A stretch of DNA of 64,000 bases from Frankia umida. Lineage in GTDB: Bacteria; Actinomycetota; Actinomycetes; Frankiales; Frankiaceae. The notes under the pieces were generated by a model, which was not told where the DNA came from, ran no database searches, and saw nothing but the letters and a program-made list of their open reading frames with translations. Positions 41,353-49,532 of the stretch are shown one piece after another. Both the position numbers and the translations under genes were made by a program. The stretch is taken from contig NZ_JALKFT010000003.1 in assembly GCF_023242945.1 (NCBI RefSeq), positions 186,001-250,000 on the forward strand. Reading direction: 5' to 3'. Each line of letters opens with the position of its first letter. The first letter of the stretch is position 1.

Positions 41353-42210
41353 TCACCCGGCGTCGCGTCCGGCGCGTTCGAGCAGGCGGCGCAGCTCCCG
41401 GCCGAGCGAGCGTGGCTCACCGAGCGGCTCGTCGAACACGATCCGCACCGGATGCGCGCCGGTGGTGTCGACGCGCCACAGGTCCATGCCGTAACGGTCG
41501 AGGCCGCTGACGTACGCGCCGGCGATGTCCCCGCCGGGGGTGCGGCCGCCGCCGGCGAGCTGACACATCTGCTCGGCGTGGCGGGTGTTGAGATGATCGA
41601 TCAGTTCGGGAGCGTACGCGTCGATGAGGTCCGGCTCGGCGAAGGCGTACGTCGCCAGGTCGATACGGCGACCCACCGCCCCGGTCGACCACCGTCGCAC
41701 CCGCCCGGCCTGGTCGGCCGGCGGCAGGCACAGGACCACCTCGTCCACCGAGACGGCGAGCATCGCGAGCCCGTCGGCGACGGCGTCGATCGGGTCGACG
41801 GAGCGGCCCAGGTCGGCGAGGCGACTCAGGATCTGGGCGGTGGTGCCGGGCACCACCCGCAACGTGCCGGTGAGGATCAGTCGCTCGCCGAAGTGCCCGG
41901 GCACATCCACCCAGCCGCGGCGCCCGCTCTGGGCCGCCTCGGCGATCCGCCCGTCGGCCCGGGCCATCAGCAGTGGCTCGCCGCCGTCGTCGATCATGCC
42001 CACCCAGCCACGGGCCCGCTCGCAGGGCAGCGTGAGCAGTGCGGTGCGCCCGCTGGCGAGGACCGTGCGCGCCCGCCCGGCCAGTACGGTCATAGCGTCG
42101 TCGCTGTTCACTGCGGTGACGGGGCCTGTCACGCCGACCGGGCTGTCCATGCTCACCAGACCGTCGACGTCGACGCCGACGCCCTCGCCCACCGGGTCTT
42201 TCCCGCCCAC
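41353..42210 (-). CDS. DUF2470 / HugZ-like pyridoxamine-oxidase-fold protein
   Basis: An N-terminal split-barrel region (AGRARTVLASGRTALLTLPC, GGEPLLMARADGRIAEAA, ERLILTGTLRVVPGT) is followed by a DUF2470 domain with ELIDHLNTRHAEQMCQLAGG and YVSGLDRYGMDLWRVDTTG. This is the plan of HugZ-type proteins, some of which bind or degrade haem. I prefer the GTG at 42210, which has GGAGG five bases upstream; GTG-ATG at 42225/42222 would add five residues. A DtxR-type iron box lies 29 bases before this start, so the gene is probably induced in iron shortage and used in haem-iron recovery. Confidence 0.85.
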   Translation of the reverse strand: MGGKDPVGEGVGVDVDGLVSMDSPVGVTGPVTAVNSDDAMTVLAGRARTVLASGRTALLTLPCERARGWVGMIDDGGEPLLMARADGRIAEAAQSGRRGWVDVPGHFGERLILTGTLRVVPGTTAQILSRLADLGRSVDPIDAVADGLAMLAVSVDEVVLCLPPADQAGRVRRWSTGAVGRRIDLATYAFAEPDLIDAYAPELIDHLNTRHAEQMCQLAGGGRTPGGDIAGAYVSGLDRYGMDLWRVDTTGAHPVRIVFDEPLGEPRSLGRELRRLLERAGRDAG

Positions 42211-42238
42211 TAGCGCCTCCATCACAACCCCCCGACCA

Positions 42239-42257
42239 TCAGGTTAGGCTTACTTAA
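42239..42257. promoter_or_regulatory. DtxR/IdeR-type iron box
   Basis: TCAGGTTAGGCTTACTTAA matches the 19-bp consensus TTAGGTTAGGCTAACCTAA at 16 of 19 positions. It stands just upstream of the DUF2470 gene on the minus strand, where IdeR would repress when iron is sufficient. Confidence 0.8.
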
Positions 42258-42430
42258 GTCCTTGTTCGGCTGGGGGTCAAGTACCGCCGCGCCCCGTAGT
42301 GCCAGTGGTCGCGCGGGTGTGGTCCCGCTGTCCGCGGTTCCCGGTCTGGGCCGACCGGAGTCTTCTCGGTGTCGCGCGGCTTCTAGGCTGTCCTGACGAT
42401 GGATGTCTCGCCCTCGAGGAGGAGGTGCCG

Positions 42431-42766
42431 GTGATCTTCAGATTGGTCGGAGATGGTCGCCCGTACCCCGAGCACGGCCTTGGTCAGCGGGACTGGGCGG
42501 CCATACCCCCACGCCAGGTCCGGCTCGACCAGCTCGTCACGACGAAACGGGTGCTCGCGCTGGATGTCCTGCTGGACGAGGACTCGACCTTCTACGGCGA
42601 CCTGTTCCCCCATGTGATCGAGTGGGGTGGGGCCCTCTACCTGGAGGATGGTCTGCACCGGGCCGTGCGGGCGGCGTTGCAGCAGCGCACGTCGATCCAC
42701 GCCCGGGTGTATGTGCACGCGGGTCCCCGGCTCGGCGACACGGCCCGGTCCTCGGTCGCCCGGTAG
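42431..42766 (+). CDS. Conserved actinobacterial hypothetical protein
   Basis: From the GTG at 42431 (GGAGGAGG upstream) the protein has 111 residues: MIFRLVGDGRPYPEHGLGQR, PPRQVRLDQLVTTKRVLAL, DEDSTFYGDLFPHVIEWGGA, YLEDGLHRAVRAALQQRTSI. The middle and end look strongly conserved and are of a type I have seen across Streptomyces and relatives. The LYLEDGLHRAVRAALQ segment recalls ParB/Srx-like folds. No function is known to me. It converges on a small membrane gene; both share a hairpin. Confidence 0.75.
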   Translation: MIFRLVGDGRPYPEHGLGQRDWAAIPPRQVRLDQLVTTKRVLALDVLLDEDSTFYGDLFPHVIEWGGALYLEDGLHRAVRAALQQRTSIHARVYVHAGPRLGDTARSSVAR

Positions 42767-42788
42767 CCGCGAACGGCCGATCCGCGGC

Positions 42789-42817
42789 GCCTCACACCCC
42801 TCGCGGTGGTGTGAGGC
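42789..42817. terminator. Bidirectional hairpin between convergent genes
   Basis: GCCTCACACC and GGTGTGAGGC form a perfect 10-bp stem with a 9-nt loop. It lies 22 nt after the plus-strand stop and 8 nt before the end of the minus-strand gene. Confidence 0.65.
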
Positions 42818-42825
42818 CGCTCACG

Positions 42826-43176
42826 TCACTGCGCCCGGTAGGAGACGTAGGCGTTGTCGCCGACCTTGGCGAACACGTAACGCGGGCAGCCGGACGACGG
42901 CTTGTAGGCCATGATCGGCCGCCACACGGGGGAGCGCATGACCATCTTCAGTCGTCCACCGGCCGTGGAGATCGCCGTGCTGGCGGTCACCTCGGGTCGA
43001 TCCAGCCGCTCGTACCACCCACCGCAGTACCGGATCTCACCCGGCCGGGACGTCCAGGCCGGCGTGTGGAAAAACCACAGGAGGTAAGCCGTTCGCATCA
43101 GCAGGACGAGTACGGTAAGGATCAACAGCGACCGAATGGTGTTTCCCACTCGTCCGGGCGCGAGAATGGGGCTCAC
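42826..43176 (-). CDS. Small single-pass membrane protein
   Basis: The 116 residues have one N-terminal helix (IRSLLILTVLVLLMRTAYLL) and an outer domain of about 80 residues with two cysteines (RYCGGWYERL and SGCPRYVFAK). The domain pairs aromatic and basic residues and ends in VGDNAYVSYRAQ. I do not recognise the family. The GTG start lacks a clear ribosome site. Confidence 0.6.
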   Translation of the reverse strand: MSPILAPGRVGNTIRSLLILTVLVLLMRTAYLLWFFHTPAWTSRPGEIRYCGGWYERLDRPEVTASTAISTAGGRLKMVMRSPVWRPIMAYKPSSGCPRYVFAKVGDNAYVSYRAQ

Positions 43177-43303
43177 AGAAACGGCAGCCTACGGGTACCC
43201 CCGGGTTGTGTGACCATCCACCCTCACTGCGTCGCCGGTCAGCGGTCATCCGTGGTCGGAGCGTCAGTCTGGCCGCCACCCGGCGTCCGGGCAGTCCGGA
43301 CGG

Positions 43304-43948
43304 TCAGCCGCGCAGATAGGCGAGGACGGCCAGGACTCGCCTATGGTCCGCGTTGCTCGGCTCCAGACCGAGTTTCGCGAAGACGTTGGAGATGTGTTTC
43401 TCCACCGCGCCGCCGCTGACCACCAGATGCGTGGCGATGGCGGTGTTCGAACGCCCCTCGGCCATCAGCGTCAGCACCTCGCGTTCGCGCGGGGTAAGGG
43501 TGCGCAACGGGTCGTCGCGGCGGTTGCGCACGAGCAGCTGGGCGACGACCTCCGGATCCATGACGGTGCCACCGGCGGCCACCCGGCGCACCGCGTCGAC
43601 GAACTCCCGCACGTCCGCGACCCGGTCCTTGAGCAGATAGCCGATGGCGCCGGCACCGTCGGCGAGCAGTTCGGCCGCGTACTGCCTCTCGACGTACTGG
43701 CTGAGCACCAGCACCGGCGAACCAGGCACCTCGCAGCGCGCGGTGATCGCCGCCCGCAGCCCCTCGTCCCGGTGGGACGGCGGCATCCGCACATCCACGA
43801 CCGAGACGTCGGGTCGATGCTCCACCACCGCGGCGACCAGCCCGGGACCGTCGCCGACGGTCGCTACCACCTCGCATCCCGCGTCCGTGAGCAGCCGACG
43901 TAGACCTTCACGGAGCAGGACCGAATCCTCGGCGATGACAACTCGCAC
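43304..43948 (-). CDS. NarL/FixJ-type response regulator
   Basis: The GTG at 43948 starts a 214-residue two-domain regulator. The receiver has VRVVIAEDSVLLREGLRRLL, phosphoacceptor Asp in SVVDVRMPPSHRDEG, and the switch region VLVLSQYVERQYA with LKDRVADV. The LuxR HTH has LTPREREVLTLMAEGRSNTA, VEKHISNVFAKLGL. The receiver motif MPPSHRDEGLRAA is typical of the actinobacterial LuxR-type regulators paired with a sensor kinase, but no histidine kinase is adjacent. It diverges from the copper set across 42 bases and might regulate it. Confidence 0.9.
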   Translation of the reverse strand: MRVVIAEDSVLLREGLRRLLTDAGCEVVATVGDGPGLVAAVVEHRPDVSVVDVRMPPSHRDEGLRAAITARCEVPGSPVLVLSQYVERQYAAELLADGAGAIGYLLKDRVADVREFVDAVRRVAAGGTVMDPEVVAQLLVRNRRDDPLRTLTPREREVLTLMAEGRSNTAIATHLVVSGGAVEKHISNVFAKLGLEPSNADHRRVLAVLAYLRG

Positions 43949-43990
43949 AGTCGGTGAGCGTACTGGGACGTCTGGCCGACACCGCGGGGT

Positions 43991-44734
43991 ATGGCGGTCT
44001 GTCGGACCAGCATGGCAAGCTTGCTCCTTGTGGGGACGGGCTGGTCGGTGAACGGGGGCACGGCGCGCCTCGGTCGTGCCGCCGCGTTCGCCACCTCGTC
44101 GGTCAGCCTCGCCTGGGTCGCCCACGCGGTGGGCGGCGCCGGTCGTCCGGGCCTGGTCGTCACGGTCCTCGCCGTCGGGATACTCACCCGGCTCGCCTTC
44201 GGTCTCGCCGGTCGTGAGCGTGGGCTGCCGGCGTTGTCGTGCGGTGTCGCCGGTGCTCAGGTGGCACTGCACCTCGCGTTCGGGCTCGTGGCGCCGCACA
44301 CCCACGCGGTCCAGCCCGCGCTGGGCGATCCGGCCACCGCGGCCGGGGCGGCGGCGGGTGGCCTCGGCATGGCCGGGATGGACATGCCGGCGGCGGCGCA
44401 CGCGGCCGGGCTGCCGGCGGCGCGGGCGGCCTGCCTCGGCCTGTTGACCAGCCGGATGCTGCTCGCGCACGTGCTGGCGGCGCTGCTGGTCGCGGTCCTG
44501 CTGCGCCGCGCCGAGCGGGTGCTGTGGTGCGTCGGGAGCCTCGCGTCGGCGTCGCTGGCCCGCGGTCCGTTCGAGCGGATCGCCGGATGGTCGGTGGTGC
44601 TGCTGGCCGGGGGAGTCCCGGCCCGCCCACCGGTCCTGCGCGCCGTCAGCCCCTGTCGGGCGCCCCGGGCGCACACCCGGCCGCTGGGGCGCGCCGCCCG
44701 CCGCCGTGGCCCGCCCCTGCCAGCCCTGCCGTAG
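43991..44734 (+). CDS. Polytopic membrane protein with His/Met-rich loop, copper-associated by context
   Basis: The 247 residues have about six hydrophobic segments (AAFATSSVSLAWVAHAVGG, ILTRLAFGLAG, VAGAQVALHLAFGLVA, LLAHVLAALLVAVLLRRAE). An outer loop holds potential metal ligands: HTHAVQP and GMAGMDMPAAAHAAG. The Arg/Pro-rich tail is cytoplasmic. It lies upstream of ycnI and copC-copD on the same strand, an order I associate with actinobacterial copper-handling sets. I cannot name the family. The start may instead be the ATG at 44012. Confidence 0.6.
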   Translation: MAVCRTSMASLLLVGTGWSVNGGTARLGRAAAFATSSVSLAWVAHAVGGAGRPGLVVTVLAVGILTRLAFGLAGRERGLPALSCGVAGAQVALHLAFGLVAPHTHAVQPALGDPATAAGAAAGGLGMAGMDMPAAAHAAGLPAARAACLGLLTSRMLLAHVLAALLVAVLLRRAERVLWCVGSLASASLARGPFERIAGWSVVLLAGGVPARPPVLRAVSPCRAPRAHTRPLGRAARRRGPPLPALP

Positions 44735-45002
44735 GGGGCGAGAGCTACCGGCGCCGGCCCGCCATGGCCGGCGCCGCACCCTGACCGCACCTGGCCGCGT
44801 CCAGTGGGTTCTGGATGGTGCCGGGCGGTTCTGGACTGTTCGGCCGGCGTGTCATACCGGCATGTCCATCGGGTGGATGACGGCTGCGCGGGTGCGCTGT
44901 CCGGTCTTTCCCCTCCCTTCGGCGACGTCTCGGTCGCACCTTTTCCGGACTTCCGATCCCCGGGCGCCGTCGTGTGCCGCGGGGACATTCGAGGGGTTTT
45001 CC

Positions 45003-45767
45003 ATGCCTGCAGGTATTTTCCGGCCACGACGTTTCTCCCGGCTGGGTGTGCTGGCCGCGGTCGGCGCGGCCACGCTGGCCGTGGCGGTCACACCGGCCTC
45101 GGCGCACGTCTCCGTCGCGCCGGCGACGGCGGCTCCCGGCGCCTACACGACGCTGACGTTCAAGGTGCCCAACGAGCAGGACGGCGCCTCCACGACCAGC
45201 CTCGACGTCCAGTTCCCCAGCGAGGCTCCGATCGCCTCGGTCTCGGTGCAGCCGAAGGCCGGATGGGACTACCGGATCACGAAGTCGAAGCCGGCGCGGC
45301 CGCTGCGCTCCGATGACGGCGCGGTCGACGAGGTGGTCAGCCGGATCACCTGGACCGTGGCGCAGGGCAGCCCCGGCATCCGGCCGGGGGAGTTCGACAC
45401 GTTCAACGTGTCCGCCGGACCGCTGCCGACCACCGCCGGCCCGGTGGCGTTCAAGGCGCTGCAGACCTACTCCAGCGGCGAGGTGGTGCGCTGGGTCCAG
45501 ATCGCCGCGCCGGGCCAGCCCGAACCGGACCTCCCCGCCCCGACGATCACCATCACCGCCGCCTCGGCGCAGGGCACGGGCACGGCGGCGCCCGCCGACA
45601 CCTCGAGCACCGGTGGTGGCGCACAGACCAGCACGGCGGTGGCCAGCGGTGGCGACAGTGACGACGGGACGGCCCGGGCGCTCGGCATCGCCGGTGTCGT
45701 GCTCGGGCTGATCGCCGTGGCACTGGCCGCGGTCTTCGCCGTCCGCACGTCACGGCGGCAGGCGTAG
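45003..45767 (+). CDS. YcnI-family (DUF1775) copper-binding membrane protein
   Basis: The ATG follows GAGGGG by six bases. A signal peptide ends at ...TPASA and leaves His as the first mature residue (HVSVAPATAAPGAYTTLTF), the N-terminal copper ligand of YcnI. The beta-sandwich continues with FKVPNEQDGASTTSLDVQFP and the conserved ITWTVAQGSPGIRPGEFDTF. A Thr/Ser linker leads to a C-terminal membrane helix. YcnI proteins bind Cu(II) outside the cell. It precedes the CopC-CopD gene by 6 nt, giving a copper acquisition or delivery unit. Confidence 0.92.
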   Translation: MPAGIFRPRRFSRLGVLAAVGAATLAVAVTPASAHVSVAPATAAPGAYTTLTFKVPNEQDGASTTSLDVQFPSEAPIASVSVQPKAGWDYRITKSKPARPLRSDDGAVDEVVSRITWTVAQGSPGIRPGEFDTFNVSAGPLPTTAGPVAFKALQTYSSGEVVRWVQIAAPGQPEPDLPAPTITITAASAQGTGTAAPADTSSTGGGAQTSTAVASGGDSDDGTARALGIAGVVLGLIAVALAAVFAVRTSRRQA

Positions 45768-45773
45768 TCGTCC

Positions 45774-47507
45774 ATGCGCAGGATCGCGGTGGTGGTCATG
45801 GCGCTGGTCGCCCTGGCCACCACATCCATCGGCCTGGGTGTCGGAGTCGCCCCGGCGTCCGCCCATGCCCTGCTCACCGGCACCGATCCGCAGGGCGGCG
45901 CGGCGCTGTCCGCACCGCCCGCCCGGGTGACGCTCTCCTTCAGCGAGTCGGTGCGGGTGGCGGGCGACTCGATCCGGGTCCTTGACCGGGCCGGTAACCG
46001 GGTTGATCTCGGCCATGCCCAGGGCGGCGCGAAGGCGTCCCAGGCGATGGTGGCGCTGCGCTCCGGGCTGCCCTCGGGTACCTACGTGGCGAGCTGGCGG
46101 GTGGTCTCCGCCGACAGCCATCCGGTGTCGGGCGCGTTCGCCTTCGGTGTCGGCGGCCCGCCGGACGCCGGCGCCGCGCGCGCCGAGGGCAGCACATCGG
46201 GCTCGGCCGCGGTCGGGTTCCTGTTCGGCGTGGCCCGGTTCGCCGGGTACATCGGCGTCGGTGTGCTGCTGGGCGGCTGCCTGTTCCTGCTGCTGCTGTG
46301 GCCGGCAGGGCTTCGGGCCGCCGCCAGCGGGCGGTTGCTGGCCACGGCCTGGGGGCTGGCGGTCGCGGCGTCCGTCGTCCAGTTGCTGTTGCAGGGGCCG
46401 TACACGTCCGGTCGGGGGCTGGGTGCCCTCGCCGACTGGTCGCGGCTGTCTGCGACGCTGGACGAGCGTTTCGGCCATCTGCTGCTCATCCGGCTGCTCG
46501 CCCTGCTGCTGGCCGCGCCGCTGCTGCGTCAGGCGGCCCGGATGGGTCGGCCCGACCTGTGGCGACGCGGTGAACTGGCGGCGCTCGGCCTCGCGGTCGC
46601 GGTGAGTCTCGCCGCGATCGGGCACGGCGGTGCCGGCGACCTGGTGGGTCTGTCGGTGGCGAGCCTCACGGTGCACGTCCTGGCGATGTCGGTCTGGCTC
46701 GGCGGGCTGGCCGTCATCGTGATCCTGCTGCGGACGGCCTCGGCGGCCGAGATCGGGGCGGTGCTGCCCCGGTGGTCCCGGCTCGCGATCGGTGCGGTCG
46801 TCGCGATCGTGCTCAGCGGACTCGTGCAGAGCTGGCGGGAGATCGGGTCGTTCGCGGCCATCGTCGACACCAGCTACGGCCGGCTGGTGCTCTACAAGGT
46901 CTGGTTCGTTCTGGGCATGCTGGGCGTCGCCGCCCTGGCCCGGCAGTGGGTGCGCCGCAACTACGGCTCCGCCCGGGCTCACCTCGCCGCGGCCGCCGAC
47001 GCCGACGCCGGTCTCGGTACTGGCCAGGGTGACGGTGCGGCCGTGCGGGCCGACGGGCTGCCGGGGGCCGCGGCGCTGGCCGGGCTACGGCGGGGGGTCG
47101 TGGCCGAACTGGCGCTGGCCGCGGTGGTCCTCGGGCTCACGGCCAGCCTGGTCAACATGGTGCCGGCCCGGTCCAGCTACGCGCCGCCGTTCCACGGCAG
47201 CGCGTTCGCCGGGCCGATGACGGTGAAGGTGCGGATCGCCCCGACCCGGATCGGTCCGGAGTCCATCGACGTGTACGCCATCGCCGCGACCGGGAAACCG
47301 CAACGTCTGGCCGCCGCGCAGGCCCAGCTCTCGCTGCCGGCGAAGAACCTCGGGCCGTTCACGGTGCCGTTGGACCTCGCCGAGACCGGGCACGCGCGCA
47401 GCGATGATCTTCAGGCCCCGCTGTCCGGTTCCTGGCAGCTGCGGCTGAGCCTGCGGCTCAACGACTTCGACGAGTACACGACCACCCTGGTCTACCGGGT
47501 GCGCTGA
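45774..47507 (+). CDS. CopC-CopD fusion copper protein
   Basis: The signal peptide ends at PASA and exposes His at the mature N-terminus (HALLTGTDPQGGAALSAPPA). This begins the CopC cupredoxin-like domain, with the second His motif SADSHPVSGAFAFGVGG. From residue 140 the CopD part has eight or more membrane segments (FLFGVARFAGYIGVGVLLGG, LTVHVLAMSVWLGGLAVIV with a His in the membrane, YGRLVLYKVWFVLGMLGVAA). An outer C-terminal domain of about 100 residues follows. The 577-residue length is usual for the actinobacterial fusion. It is probably a copper importer acting with YcnI. Confidence 0.92.
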   Translation: MRRIAVVVMALVALATTSIGLGVGVAPASAHALLTGTDPQGGAALSAPPARVTLSFSESVRVAGDSIRVLDRAGNRVDLGHAQGGAKASQAMVALRSGLPSGTYVASWRVVSADSHPVSGAFAFGVGGPPDAGAARAEGSTSGSAAVGFLFGVARFAGYIGVGVLLGGCLFLLLLWPAGLRAAASGRLLATAWGLAVAASVVQLLLQGPYTSGRGLGALADWSRLSATLDERFGHLLLIRLLALLLAAPLLRQAARMGRPDLWRRGELAALGLAVAVSLAAIGHGGAGDLVGLSVASLTVHVLAMSVWLGGLAVIVILLRTASAAEIGAVLPRWSRLAIGAVVAIVLSGLVQSWREIGSFAAIVDTSYGRLVLYKVWFVLGMLGVAALARQWVRRNYGSARAHLAAAADADAGLGTGQGDGAAVRADGLPGAAALAGLRRGVVAELALAAVVLGLTASLVNMVPARSSYAPPFHGSAFAGPMTVKVRIAPTRIGPESIDVYAIAATGKPQRLAAAQAQLSLPAKNLGPFTVPLDLAETGHARSDDLQAPLSGSWQLRLSLRLNDFDEYTTTLVYRVR

Positions 47508-47520
47508 CCTGGAACCTGAT

Positions 47521-47551
47521 GCCGATCGCGGTGGGTCACACCGCGATCGGC
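47521..47551. terminator. Bidirectional hairpin whose loop holds the stop of the sigma-like gene
   Basis: GCCGATCGCGGTG (47521-47533) and CACCGCGATCGGC (47539-47551) form a perfect 13-bp stem with the 5-nt loop GGTCA. The stop codon of the minus-strand gene (47536-47538) is in the loop. The plus-strand copC-copD gene ends 13 nt before the stem. Confidence 0.75.
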
Positions 47552-49125
47552 GGCTGGACCCGGGCGGGGGAGGTCGGCGCCGCGGGAGTCGCCCCGGTGC
47601 CGGCGCCACCCGTGCCCGACCCCGATCCGCCTGCGCCGCCGGACGACGGCGGTGCGGTGGTGGCCGCCGCGGCACCGCCGGAGCCGGTGCTGCCCGAACC
47701 GGTGCTGCCCGAACCGGTGCTGCCGGTGCCGGCGGGCGGGGTCGTCCCGACACCGGGTGTGCTCCTGGTGGTCGGGGTGCCCGGGGTCGGTGCGCCGGTG
47801 GTCGACCCGGCGCCGATGTCCGGGGTCGGGGTCTGGGTGCCGGTGCCGGTGGGGGTCGAGGTGCCGGGTGAGGGGGGCGAGCCGACGTTGCCGGGCGTCG
47901 TGGGGGTGGCTGGCGTCGGCCCGGTGGTGCCCGTCGGGGTGCCGCCCGTGGGGATTCCGACCGAGGTGGACGTCTTCGGTGTGGTCGTCGGGGTGGTCGT
48001 GCCGGGGTTCGTGGTGGTGGGGGGACGAACCCCGTTCGACGTCGGCCTGGTCGGTGACGCCGGTGATGCCGGAGCCGAGCCGCCGGTATCACCGTTGCCC
48101 TGCGCGGAGACCGCGGGTGTGCGGCGGACGTCCCGCGCGACCGGCTCGATGACGTGCGGCACCCGATGGCGTGCCGGGCCGGCACCACTGGTGTAGGCGC
48201 CGACGACCGTGGCCGCGGCGGTCGGACTGTCACTGTCGGTGCGCCCGCCGGGTGCGGCGGGCGCGGCTGACGGCCGGGTGAAGGCCGGCGGCGTGGGTGG
48301 GGTCACCACGGCGATCCGGCTCTCCGAGATGAGCTGCGGTTCGCTGGCGGGCCAGTTCATCGCCGCGGTGAGGCCGACGGCAGCGGCTGCCAGCACGGCG
48401 GCGGCCGCCATCGCGGGGCGGGTCCGCCATGGTGCGAGGGGTACGACAGTCGACGGGCCGGCGAACTCGGCGCCGTCCTCGTCCACCCGCATCAGCGGCA
48501 GGTCACGCTCCGCGGGTGACCGTGCCGCCTCGAGCGACGCCGGTTCGTACCGTGGGTGCGACCCAGTCACCACAGTGTCGCCGTTGGTCATGGCGGGGAT
48601 CTCGGCCGGTTCGTGACCGGCAGCCGGGGCGCTGTCCGCGGCCGGTGCGTGATCGTGGGCCGGTGTCACCATGGATCTACCGGCAGCCAGGAAGGCCGAG
48701 GCCTCGGCGGCCCGGCGGCTGGCCGCGGCCTCCGCGACGGTGGCCGCCCGGTCGAAGGTGCGGGCCAGGCCCACCCGCAGGCTCGCGGGGGCCGGCACGA
48801 CCGCGCCGAGCAGCAACTCCTCCGGCGCGACCCCGTGCGGCACCGGGACACTGCGGGCCTGCGGGGAACCCGACCAGGCCAGGGCACTGCCGCGGGCCAG
48901 TTCGAGCAGCCAGGAGCGCAGCCGGGCCGGATCGCTCAGGGGGTTGAGTCGGGTGCGTGCGACCAGGGCGAAGGCTGTCCCGGCCGCGGCGCGGGCCACG
49001 GTCGGATCCCCCAGGACCAGCAGGCACATGGAGAAGACATCGTCCGCGTAGAGATCGTAAAGGTCATCGAAGGCCAGTCGATCACCACTGCGGACACGGG
49101 CCACGAGGTCCGCGTCGTCGTCCAT
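47536..49125 (-). CDS. Membrane-tethered protein with sigma-70 region-2-like domain
   Basis: Residues 4-85 look like region 2 of an ECF sigma factor: LVARVRSGDRLAFDDLYDLY, ADDVFSMCLLVLGD, DPARLRSWLLELARGSALAW. No region-4 HTH follows. Instead there is an Ala/Glu helical stretch (105-150), a linker, one membrane helix (about 237-256, PAMAAAAVLAAAAVGLTAAM), and a 270-residue Pro/Thr/Ser/Gly outer tail with TGSGSTGSGSTGSG repeats. If region 2 is real, the protein could hold core RNA polymerase or an anti-sigma factor at the membrane, or be a degraded sigma factor turned wall-spanning sensor. No catalytic residues are visible. Confidence 0.75.
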   Translation of the reverse strand: MDDDADLVARVRSGDRLAFDDLYDLYADDVFSMCLLVLGDPTVARAAAGTAFALVARTRLNPLSDPARLRSWLLELARGSALAWSGSPQARSVPVPHGVAPEELLLGAVVPAPASLRVGLARTFDRAATVAEAAASRRAAEASAFLAAGRSMVTPAHDHAPAADSAPAAGHEPAEIPAMTNGDTVVTGSHPRYEPASLEAARSPAERDLPLMRVDEDGAEFAGPSTVVPLAPWRTRPAMAAAAVLAAAAVGLTAAMNWPASEPQLISESRIAVVTPPTPPAFTRPSAAPAAPGGRTDSDSPTAAATVVGAYTSGAGPARHRVPHVIEPVARDVRRTPAVSAQGNGDTGGSAPASPASPTRPTSNGVRPPTTTNPGTTTPTTTPKTSTSVGIPTGGTPTGTTGPTPATPTTPGNVGSPPSPGTSTPTGTGTQTPTPDIGAGSTTGAPTPGTPTTRSTPGVGTTPPAGTGSTGSGSTGSGSTGSGGAAAATTAPPSSGGAGGSGSGTGGAGTGATPAAPTSPARVQPPIAV

Positions 49126-49532
49126 ATTCTCGCGTCTCCCGGTGGACTAGCGGCGGGCCCGATCAGGGTGGACGACGCTCATGCTAGGAGGCAGCCCGCG
49201 GGAACAGGTGAACGTTGTGAGGATTTTGTTGTCATCGATTCGACACCTGGTATCGCTTGACCACAAAAGGTGTAAGCATTTTGGGATCTACGTGGCTTTT
49301 GTGCAACATGTGCGGCCTGGGTGTGGCGGGTGCGGCGACCAGCTATCCCGGGGCGCTGGTCACAAGTGTGACAAAAAAGTAGCCCATTGAGGAGATCGGT
49401 GATTTTACCTGACCGATCTGGCGCAGGTTGCTGTTCCGAACGGCATCGGCCATTCGTCACCCTGCGCCGAATCGCCCCACGATTAACCCGTCGTCGGTAT
49501 GTCGGACGGCGAAGCGGGACGGACCGGGACGA
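49126..49532. other. AT-richer regulatory region, no gene
   Basis: About 400 bases are clearly less GC-rich than the flanks, with runs such as GATTTTGTTGTC and GACAAAAAAGT. It is upstream of the sigma-like gene (minus strand) and downstream of htrA. The 69-codon plus-strand frame from 49181 uses codons such as TTA- and AAA-type triplets rare in this genome and is not a likely gene. Confidence 0.45.

Noticed and set aside
49181..49390. 69-codon frame in the AT-richer region before the sigma-like gene
   Set aside because: Its codon use is unlike the genome and it fills a likely promoter region.
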